DNA from: Oscillospiraceae bacterium
GTDB lineage: Bacteria; Bacillota; Clostridia; Oscillospirales; Oscillospiraceae
Reading direction: 5' to 3'
Length of the DNA stretch: 33,561 nucleotides
Assembly (NCBI GenBank): GCA_017440525.1
Contig: JAFSHB010000071.1
Location: 1-33,561, forward strand
Shown: positions 22,142 to 31,000 of the stretch, in pieces
How positions within the stretch are numbered: the stretch's first letter is position 1
How the letters are laid out: every line of letters begins with the position of its first letter
The notes under the pieces: model-generated
Seen by the model: only the letters and a program-made list of their open reading frames with translations
The model's database searches: none
Told to the model about the DNA's origin: nothing
Made by a program: the position numbers and the translations under genes

Positions 22142-22834
22142 ATGCTCTCTGCCACGGTGTGGCTGATCTTCAGCGGCATGCTCTACTCACTTCGCCTTGG
22201 GAGCAGCGGTTCGTTCCCCAAGCCTTTGACGGCACAGGAGGAGCGGGACTATCTTGCGCGGGCAGCCGATGGGGATCTGGAGGCAAGAAATATCCTGATC
22301 GAGCGAAATCTTCGGTTGGTCGCGCATATCATGAAGAAATATTATGCACAGACGGACGATCAGGAGGATCTGATCTCCATCGGTACGATCGGGCTGATAA
22401 AGGGGATCTCCACCTTCGATCCGTCCAAAGGGGCAAGGCTTGCGACCTACGCGGCAAGATGCGTGGAAAATGAGATCTTGATGCATTTCCGCTCTCAGAA
22501 AAAAACAGCGCAGGATGTTTCGCTGTCTCAGTATATCGAAACAGGGAAGGATGGCAATGCCCTGTCTTTGATGGAAGTGGTCGCTTCGGATGAAGATCTG
22601 TTTGAAGATCTGAGCGATAAGGAGCTTTACGGAAAGCTGTACGATGCAATGGAGGCCTGTCTGACCAAGCGGGAAAAGCATATCATCGCTCTGCGCTATG
22701 GATTGGGTGGAAAGAAGCCGCTCCCGCAGCGTGAGATCGCGGAGCAGTGCGGGATCTCCAGAAGCTATGTATCCCGCATCGAAAAAAAGGCTCTCCAAAA
22801 GCTGCAGACAGCCCTTGGAGAGTACCGTTTATAA
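22142..22834 (+). CDS. sigK: RNA polymerase sporulation sigma factor SigK
   Basis: Late mother-cell sporulation sigma factor (230 residues). The N-terminus is a hydrophobic pro-sequence (MLSATVWLIFSGMLYSL), as in pro-SigK, then FPKPLTAQEERDYL begins the mature part. Region 2 has ARNILIERNLRLVAHI, DLISIGTIGLIKGISTF and LATYAARCVENEILM; region 4 has EKHIIALRYGLGGKKPLPQREIAEQCGISRSYVSRIEKKAL. These match SigK rather than the housekeeping factor. The gene is uninterrupted: no skin-type element and no recombinase beside it. I chose ATG 22142 because of the GGAGGTGATC site just upstream; the frame stays open upstream but without a ribosome site. The gene is divergent from dnaA, and its 3' end overlaps the convergent acetyltransferase by 6 bases. 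Confidence 0.93.
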   Translation: MLSATVWLIFSGMLYSLRLGSSGSFPKPLTAQEERDYLARAADGDLEARNILIERNLRLVAHIMKKYYAQTDDQEDLISIGTIGLIKGISTFDPSKGARLATYAARCVENEILMHFRSQKKTAQDVSLSQYIETGKDGNALSLMEVVASDEDLFEDLSDKELYGKLYDAMEACLTKREKHIIALRYGLGGKKPLPQREIAEQCGISRSYVSRIEKKALQKLQTALGEYRL

Positions 22835-23347
22835 TTTCTTTTCCAAAAGCACCAGCCCAACGCCGGGGATACCGTTGAATTCGCAGGGGACAGTGCCGAC
22901 CTCCCGGTAGCCGTGCTTTTCGTAGAATGCTCTTGCACGGATATTGCGCTCGTTGGTATCGATCCGCAGGTAGGAGCAGCCGTGTGCTTTTGAGAAGTCC
23001 TCATAGAACTGCAGGAACGCTGTGCCATAGCCATTTCGGCACACGCTTGGATCGACCACCAGCGTGTGCAGCACCATGACTTCCTCCGGCGGCGCGTCAT
23101 ACTGCCACCGGCCCTGTGCATAGCAGTCCACCTGCTCTTTGTTGATGCGGCCGCAGGCGACGATCGTGCCTTCTTCCTCCAATACGAACATATCACCGAG
23201 CGCGATGGCGCTGAGGGCTGTGTCATGGGTGGGATAGATATGCCGGCTCCAGCCGATGGTGGTGCGGCCCGCTTCCTCTTCGGTGTGGACAGCGTCGTAG
23301 ATGGCGCCGATCGCATCGATATCATCAAGTACGGCTTTTCGGAACAT
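22829..23347 (-). CDS. GNAT-family N-acetyltransferase
   Basis: A 172-residue acetyl-CoA-dependent N-acetyltransferase. It begins MFRKAVLDDIDAIGAIYDAV; the core includes VMVLHTLVVDPSVCRNGYGTAF, with the pyrophosphate-binding RNGYGT loop (motif A), and ends with RIDTNERNIRARAFYEKHGYREVG (motif B), typical of the family. The acceptor is unknown. I place the start at 23347, seven bases after AAAGGAGG; an upstream in-frame ATG lacks such a site. It is convergent with sigK (6-base overlap of stop codons) and divergent from the DUF5662 gene. Confidence 0.9.
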   Translation of the reverse strand: MFRKAVLDDIDAIGAIYDAVHTEEEAGRTTIGWSRHIYPTHDTALSAIALGDMFVLEEEGTIVACGRINKEQVDCYAQGRWQYDAPPEEVMVLHTLVVDPSVCRNGYGTAFLQFYEDFSKAHGCSYLRIDTNERNIRARAFYEKHGYREVGTVPCEFNGIPGVGLVLLEKKL

Positions 23348-23375
23348 GGCGAGCCTCCTTTGGGGTGATAGAGAT

Positions 23376-23403
23376 ATTATACAGCACTTGCATTTTTTTG
23401 CAA
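23376..23403 (-). promoter_or_regulatory. promoter of the GNAT gene
   Basis: On the minus strand TTGCAA (23403-23398), a 16-base spacer, TATAAT (23381-23376). The leader to the start at 23347 is short. Confidence 0.7.
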
Positions 23404-23410
23404 CCAATGC

Positions 23411-23439
23411 TTGCTGTTTGTTCGACCTGGCGGTATAAT
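23411..23439 (+). promoter_or_regulatory. promoter of the DUF5662 gene
   Basis: TTGCTG (23411-23416), a 17-base spacer, TATAAT (23434-23439). It stands back to back with the GNAT promoter; the two -35 boxes are 7 bases apart. Confidence 0.7.
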
Positions 23440-23470
23440 GAGACTACTAGAATGTTACAGGGAGATTCCA

Positions 23471-24022
23471 ATGAACAAAGCATGGGGACATTTCAAGACC
23501 GTGACCCGCCATCGCCATCTGGTCATGTACCACTGTTTTCGGGTAGGACTGTATGGACGAGGGCTTCTGCACGATCTGTCCAAATACAGCCCCACGGAGT
23601 TCCGTGTGGGCGTAAAATACTATCAAGGCACCCGCAGTCCCAATGTCGCGGAGCGTGAGGATGTGGGATATTCTGCCGCATGGATGCATCACAAGGGGCG
23701 GAACCGGCATCATTTCGAGTATTGGACAGATCTTCTGCCCGGTACCAATACCTATTCCGCCGTACCTATGCCCACGAGATTTTTGGTGGAGATGGTCATG
23801 GATCGTATGGCGGCCTGCAAGGTCTATAAGGGAAAGGACTATACGGATGGCTCTGCGCTGGAATACCTGCTGCAGGCCAGAGACTCCAAGCTGATCCACC
23901 CGGAGACCATGGAAAAGCTGGTGTTTCTTCTGACGATGCTCCGCGATCGGGGCGAGGATGAGACCTTCCGGTTTATCCGTCAGGTAGTTTTGAAAGAAAC
24001 GCCTTTTTCACGATGGGCGTAA
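23471..24022 (+). CDS. DUF5662 family protein, HD-like metal site
   Basis: A 183-residue protein of the DUF5662 family, widespread in gut Firmicutes and sometimes mislabelled catalase. Histidines are arranged as in HD-type metal hydrolases: GLLHDLSKYSPTEF (H34, D35), WMHHKGRNRHHFEYW (H73, H74, H80, H81), then EMVMDRMAA with an aspartate. I infer a metal-dependent phosphohydrolase-like fold, but no activity is known to me. The start at ATG 23471 follows GGGAGA; it has its own promoter and a following hairpin, so it is a single-gene unit. Confidence 0.85.
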   Translation: MNKAWGHFKTVTRHRHLVMYHCFRVGLYGRGLLHDLSKYSPTEFRVGVKYYQGTRSPNVAEREDVGYSAAWMHHKGRNRHHFEYWTDLLPGTNTYSAVPMPTRFLVEMVMDRMAACKVYKGKDYTDGSALEYLLQARDSKLIHPETMEKLVFLLTMLRDRGEDETFRFIRQVVLKETPFSRWA

Positions 24023-24027
24023 ATGAT

Positions 24028-24058
24028 AAGACCGGGGATGGTGTCCATCTCCGGTCTT
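24028..24058. terminator. bidirectional hairpin between convergent genes
   Basis: 14-bp stem with one wobble (24028-24041 with 24045-24058), loop TGT. It lies between the DUF5662 stop and the AraC gene stop (24065). T-tracts are poor on both sides. Confidence 0.65.
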
Positions 24059-24064
24059 GTGTCC

Positions 24065-24880
24065 TTATAAAGCATCTTTCATTTCCTTCTCCAGTACGCG
24101 CAGATCGTACAAAAAGGTATTTTTCCATGTGCGGGGACTGCAGCCCTCTTTCTTTTTGAAAAGGCGGGAATAAGTCGCCGCATCGTTGAAACCGCAAAGA
24201 TATGCGGCCTCCTGCACGGAGTAGCCCAGGCGCAGATAACGCTTGCTCTCGAAGATGCGCACATTGGTCAGCTGATCCTGGATGGTGATCCCGGTCTTTT
24301 CTTTAAAGATCCTGGTCAGATAGTAGCGGTTGATGCCGACATGGTCTGCGATATTCTGCACGATCAGATCTTCGCTGTAGTGCATCTGGATGTAGTTCAC
24401 GGTCTTCTGGATATGGTCGGCACGGCTCGCTTTCGTTTTGACCAGTTCTGCGTAGAGCTGCAGAAGGTCTGAGGCCAGCAGATGTCCCAGCTCGTCACTG
24501 TAACAGGCCAGATCCTTCAGATAGCGCAGCTGGTGGGCGGCAGGCTCGAATACCGGCGGCAGGGCAGAAAAATCCTGTGCCAGCTCTCCGGTGAAGATCA
24601 CCCAACGAAGGCCCCACGGATCATCGGCATCGGCCACATGATAGCCCTTGTCCTCGGGACGCATGAGAAAGGCCTGTCCTGCATGGACATGATACACCGT
24701 GCCGCGCATATGGACCTCGCCCTTGCCGGTGTAAACATAGTGCAGCAAATGGCAATTTTTGTTGAGCATTTGGTCACGCGTGCCGGGGATCGCCGGTAAG
24801 CTGTAGCCGGCGGTGGTGGGGTTGAGGTCGCGCAGATGGGGATTGACGACGAATTGGTGCGCCAATATTTGGCCTGCCAT
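24065..24880 (-). CDS. AraC-family transcriptional regulator
   Basis: A 271-residue regulator. The N-terminal cupin-like sensor domain contains HLLHYVYTGKGEVHMRGT and VHAGQAFLMRPEDKGYHV, typical of AraC sensors of sugars. The C-terminal domain (from about residue 165) has two helix-turn-helix units: LIVQNIADHVGINRYYLTRIFKEKTG and YSVQEAAYLCGFNDAATYSRLFKKKEGCSP, a classic AraC signature. I chose ATG 24880, eight bases after AAGGGAG, over in-frame ATGs further upstream that lack a site. The gene is divergent from the giant lyase-like gene at 25021 and shares a 140-base intergenic region, so it probably controls that gene (inference). Confidence 0.9.
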   Translation of the reverse strand: MAGQILAHQFVVNPHLRDLNPTTAGYSLPAIPGTRDQMLNKNCHLLHYVYTGKGEVHMRGTVYHVHAGQAFLMRPEDKGYHVADADDPWGLRWVIFTGELAQDFSALPPVFEPAAHQLRYLKDLACYSDELGHLLASDLLQLYAELVKTKASRADHIQKTVNYIQMHYSEDLIVQNIADHVGINRYYLTRIFKEKTGITIQDQLTNVRIFESKRYLRLGYSVQEAAYLCGFNDAATYSRLFKKKEGCSPRTWKNTFLYDLRVLEKEMKDAL

Positions 24881-24939
24881 ACGGGAAGCTCCCTTCTGAT
24901 GTTCAAACATTATCATGTTTTTCACAAATCAAGCTATGG

Positions 24940-24953
24940 TATATTCAAATATA
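24940..24953. promoter_or_regulatory. short palindrome in the AraC/giant-gene intergenic region
   Basis: TATATT-CA-AATATA is an inverted repeat between the divergent genes. AraC proteins usually bind direct repeats, so it may instead be part of the promoters. A weak plus-strand promoter (TTCAAA, 16 bases, TAAAAT) overlaps it. Confidence 0.3.
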
Positions 24954-25020
24954 TCCTGTTATTATTAAAATGTCAAGCAGGACTTCCTGCGGACAGAGAA
25001 TGAAAAAGGAGTGAGCAGCT

Positions 25021-28000
25021 ATGAAGAAACAGCTTACGAGAGCCATCAGTCTTTTGCTGAGTTTGGTCCTGATGCTGGGGATGATCCCCGCAGGTGTTGC
25101 CGCACCTGTTGAAGCATCGGCAGCTTCGGCAGAGGCTGAACTGACCGATGGCTCTATCCGTGTGGACTTTATGGACTTCGCGCAGCAAGCGGCGCAGCAG
25201 TCCTGGTGGTCTGCGCTCAAGGACACGAACATGAGCGGTGTGAAGGTCCTTGGCATCCGCAATGCGTCTACCATCCAGACGGAAGCGGAATTGCAGGCGC
25301 TGGCACAGATGCGTGACTGGATGGCGCAGACCGTCAACTGGAGCATCGATGTGGAGCGTACCAATTTGAACTCTGTGGGGCATCTCAAGCGTTTGTTCAT
25401 CAATGCTGATGCGTCCAGAGGCTTTGCTCTGCGCCTGTATCCGGCCTATCTGTCCGATGCTGTCTATACCACCTGGTATTTCAATGTGGAAGTGCCCGAG
25501 GGCGGTGCAGGTGCCTATGCTATGCTGCTGGATCACCTGTTGGATCGGGCGACCTACACGATCGATAATACCGGTGCGGGCGGCTATATGAATGTATATG
25601 TCAATGATGCGCTCGTCTATGAGGGGCTCCATACCAGAGCCGAAGAACCAAAGCCTGTGGTGCAGAATATGGGCATCGTGGAGCTCCACGAGGGCACGAA
25701 CACCGTTGCTTTCCGGGTCACGGCTGACTGCAACGGCAATGCTGTGAACTCTGACCGTTCGGTCAACCTGCGCGGTATCGAGTTCAAAAAGCTCGATACC
25801 GTGGAAGTACAGGCCTACATCAATGAGACGATCGATCTCAATACCACCTATCTGCCCTTTGATCATGCGGTGAGCTCTGAGACCCATACGGCGGTATCCT
25901 CCAATGATATCGTCCTGTCCGCCTCCATCGATGCCAACGGCGATCTGGTCCTCAGCGGCAAGGTCCCCGGTGAGGTCGAGGTGGATATCCTGCGCGGGGA
26001 TGAGGTCGTGGCTGCCGTGGATGTGATCGTGCGGGAATTTACCGGCGAACTGGATGACCTGGGCGCCAATACTGTCACTATCGATCTGGCGGCGTCCTTG
26101 ACCAGGGCTGTCGATGAGCCATGGTGGGAGACCTTCGCCGATGGGGAAGAGTCCGGCACCAAGGTGCTGGACGGCACGGAAGAGGATTATGAGGCACTGC
26201 GTGACTGGCTCGATGCCAGCGGCGCATGGAATCTGGCGGAAGTGCCTGCGGCGGCTGTCACCCTCGGTGTGAGTGGTGCGGCTTCTGAGGAACTGGAGCT
26301 TTCTGTTCTGGCTCCGGCCTCCGGTCTGTACGCACTGCGTGTACAGGGCAGTTTTGACGGTGCAGATGTGACTGTCAATGATACTGCTGTGTATGCCGGC
26401 CTCACCGATGCAGGGAAGTTCGACTTAGGCGCTGTGTATTTTGAAAAGGGTCTGAATACCCTTGCGTTCTGCGGTGATACGGCACTTCGCAGTATCGTTC
26501 TGACCCCTCTGGGCTCCAGACAGGCAGAACTTGACAGCACCCTGTATGTAGACCTTCTGCAAACTTATCTGCCCTTCGATACGGATCTGGAGACTGCCGA
26601 ACTGGGGGCCGTATCCGACGATCCCGTCGTGGCATCTGCCCATGTGGATGAGGAGGGCTATCTGATCGTTGGCGGCAGGCAGCTTGGCTCCGCCACCATC
26701 ACGGTGACGATGCAGGGGGAGGCTGCGTTCCGCTTTACGGTGCATGTCATCGAGCCCGGTGTGTTCCGCAACCTCTTCTATACCCTTGATGAGTTCAAGG
26801 CTGCGACCCTTGCCGTCGGTGAAGTGGCAGAGGGTGTCGTGTCCGGTCTGACTACGGAGGGCACGCCCCTTGCCGAGAAGCAGCTCCGTCATGACGGCAG
26901 CGTTTATTTCAGTTCAAGCGATATCTCTGTGGCGACTGTGGATCAGGCTACCGGTGATGTCACCTGTGTGGGCGAAGGCACTGCCAAGATCTCTGCCTAC
27001 GCTGTGTTCGGCGGTGTGACACAGAGAGCGGATGCTGTCCTGTGCGTCACCGATGATACGGATCTGGCTGCGATCGGCCTGTATGCCGTGGCAGACTATG
27101 TGGGTGTGGACAACACCCTGCAGATCAAAGCCGAGGGCGTCAAATCCTCCGGCGTCAAGGCTGATATGAGTCTGTATCCGCTTTCCTGGACTGTGGATGA
27201 TTCGTCCATCGCCAAGGTCGATGACATGGGCAGACTGACCGGTCTGAAGCCCGGTACTGTCACCGTGACTGCGACCGCCGGTGTCATGCGTATGGCGATC
27301 GTCGGCTCCATGGAAGTGGAGATCGTGGAGAATGCACTGCTCGATGTGGACGCGCAGCTGTATGACTTTACCTACAGCCGTGTCCTGGATGTAAAGACTG
27401 CGACTCTGGAGACCGATGGCTATGAGGTCGATTGGGAGAGGACGGTCAAGAACGGTGCGGATATGAGATGCACCGGCAACAATGGCATCGATCTGAAGGT
27501 CAATGCAGGCGAGGCTCTGTATATGAACTTTATGATCAAAAAGTCGGGCTGGTACCGTCTGGAGGTCCGCGGCCGCACCTATGTGGGACGCGGTGCGCAT
27601 GTGGATGTGTTCGTGGATGATGCCAGCTACATGGGCATGATCGACTTTGAGGGCATCCGCAGTGAGAACTACAATGGCGGCGGCTTCCTCAATACCGTTT
27701 GGCTGGATGCCGGCGTCCATAGTGTGAGCATGGTCTCGCAGGACAACAGCCGCTATATCCAGCTTGGTAAGGTCAACTTCTATCCCACAGAAGACCCCAG
27801 AGTGGTGGATGTGGCGCTGTCTGCGGATAAGACGGAGCTGATCATCGGTGAGACCACCGAGACGCAGGTGGTCCTGACTGATGCCAACGGCGCTCCCTTC
27901 TATCTCAAGCGGGTAGCAAAGATCCCGGCATACACCAACTACTATATGCTGGAAAGCACGGACCCTGATGTGGTGAGCATCTCCGGCAGTACACTTACCG

Positions 28001-31000
28001 GCAAGGAGGGCAAACTGGAGGGCACTATCGAGGTGGACTTTATCGACGCCGCTCTGCAGGCCAGCAGTCAAAGCTGGTGGTCTGCCCTCCGCGATACCGA
28101 TACCAAAAATGTAAAGATCTACGGCCGCAGCGGCTACAGCGATACGGTCACGGCTGAGGAGACGGCGGCCTACCGTCAGATGCTGCAGTGGCTCAGCGAC
28201 ACCTACGGCTGGACCATCAATGAGAAGCGCTCTATGGTGGAGCACGAGGGCCTGATGAAGCGCCTGTTCATCAACTGCGATCCTGAGCAGGGCTACGGTA
28301 TGCGCTTCTATCCCACCTTCCTCAGCGATAATTTGCAGCAGACCGCCCTGTATCTTACCGTCAACGCGGAGACGAGCGGGCTGTATGATATGTCCTTTGC
28401 GTATCTGCAGGATACCAAGATCTACACCAATGGGCGCGGCTCCGGCGCGACCTTCGATCTGTATGTCAACGATCAGCTGATCAAGAGCAATGTGAACACC
28501 TGGGGCGAGACCAAGCGCATCGAGCTGGAGCTTGGCACGGTGTCTCTGTCCAAAGGAGAGAACACGGTGACGCTGGTCGTCCATTCCGATAAGGTCGGCG
28601 GCACGACCAACGGCGACCGCACGCTGAACCTGTGTGCCATGACCTTCACTCCCAAGAACGGCATCACGGTCAATGTGGCCGAAGCCATGGCGGAAGCATC
28701 CGGGCAGGACTTCTGGGCAGATCTCCGCAATACGGATACCACGGATGTGAAGATGGCAGGCAGCGACGGTACCTATGCCACGGAAACAGAATTTGCCGCC
28801 TATCTTGATATGGTACAGTGGCTGAAGGATACCTACGGCTGGACGATCGACGAAGAGAAGACCCTGGTGGAAAATACCTATTACAGAAAGCGTCTGTTCG
28901 TCAACGGCGATCCGGAGCGGCTCTTCGGTATGTTCTTCTATCCCACTTTGCTCGATTCCAACCCCAAGGTCTCCGGTCTGTATCTGACCGTGGATGTGGC
29001 GGAGGCCGGGCTCTACGATATGGTCCTTGACTATGTGCAGAGCAATTCTCTGTATGTCAACGGACGCGGCCCCGGCGGTACAGTGGATATCTATGTCAAC
29101 GATGTTCTGGTCAAGGATGACCTGAATACCTGGGGTGCGACCCAGCTCGTCAGTCTGGAGCTTGGACAGGTCCAGCTCCACGCAGGTGAGAATACAGTTC
29201 TGATCCATGTCCATTCTGATAAGTCCGGCAAGACTACCAATGCCGACCGCTCTTTCCTTCTTACAAATATGTCCTTTGTCCCCATAGGTGCGGAAGGCGC
29301 CAAGGGAACGGGCGGCACAGCGAAGGTGAAGGCCGTCTGTGAGATCCTGCGCGAGCCTGCCGCAGATGAGCTGACGGTCACAGTCAAGCCCGGCCTTGTG
29401 ACTTCGGTGGAGCTTTCTGCCGACAGCACGACGGTCCGTCCTGATGCGGAGGACTTCTCCGTCTATGCCGCGGTCAACGGTCTGGAAGGCACGATCGGAG
29501 AGCTTCCCGAAGGTGTGCAGACCATTCTGGAGAGCGGTGATACTTCTATCGCCACCGTTACGCAGGAGGGACTTGTGCATCTGACCGGCAAGGAAGGCTC
29601 TGTGGAACTGCGTCTGACTGTAACGGAAGGGGAGCGGACCGTCACCGCCAAGCTGTGGATCACAGTCACCTCCGGTAAGACCGCTCCCACGCTCTACACC
29701 GAAGAAGAGCGTGCCAATGCCCAGGAGAATGTGAAAAAGTACACCTGGGCATGGGAAGAGATGAACAGCGCCGTGAAGCTGGCGGATTACTATCTGGAGC
29801 ACTTCGATCAGATCTACTACATGATCACCCAGGAAGGCCTCCCCAGAAACTCCGGTGTGGCCCGCCCTCTGGACACTTATTCCAGAGCGCACTGCCCCTA
29901 CTGTGATACCGATCTGCAGTCCATCTATTCCCATCAGCCCTGGGTCATCAACACCATCGAGAATCCGTGGAAGATCACCTGTCCCATCTGTGACAGAGAT
30001 TTCCCCTCCAATGACTTTGAGAGCTTCTACAAGTGCGGCATCGATGAACAGGGCCGCTTCTCTGTGGAGCGTGCCATGGCCAATGGCGGTGAGCAGTATC
30101 TGGTCAACGAGCTGTATCCCGAGATGGGCGAGGGCTGGGGCGTCGATGACGGCTTCGGCTATAAGCCCGGTGAGTTTGCCGATAACGGCACCGAGGTGGT
30201 CTGGACCTTCATCGCCCACTATGTGGCCGCTGTCATGTATGGCCTCGGCGAATACGACCAGCACTCCATCCTGGAGATCCTGGATGCGATCGGCCATGCC
30301 TATCTTTACACCGGCGATGAGAAGTATGGCTCTGCCGGCGCGATCTTGATCGACCGCATCGCCGATGTCTATCCCGACTTCCTGACCAGCAACTATCCCA
30401 TCTACGACTACGGCGAATCCGATGGATATTCCGGTCGCGGCAAGATCATGGGCATCATTTGGGAGCCCATCATCGGCAACTGCTTTGCAAGAGCAGTGGA
30501 TACCTTCTGGCCTGCCATGGACAACCCCGATGTGATCGAGTATCTGCGAAACAATGCTGTCTACAAGGGCATGGATGCAGAAGCGATCACGCCTGAGCAG
30601 GTCCGCGATCATACGGAGCAGAACATCCTGATCGAGATCTACGAGGGCGCCAAGGCGAACCTCTATAACGGCAACTTCGGTATGCACCAGTCCGCAGTCG
30701 GTTATGCCGCCGCGGCCTATGGCAAAGAGCCGCTGAGGACCGAGATGCTGGAATGGATCTTTAACAAGGAAGAGCAGCGCACTGTCAACGGTGTATCCAG
30801 CAATGCGGGCGGCGATGTGATGTATATGCTCATCGATGAAGTCTCCCGCGACGGCTTCGGCAATGAGGGCTCTTTGTCCTACAACTCCCTGTGGCCCATC
30901 TATATGCTGGATGTGGCAGATGCTCTGGAAGGTATCGAGGGCTTCGACCTTTGGGAGAACTCCAAGTTTATCGGGCTCTTCACCGGCGGCATCCGCATGA

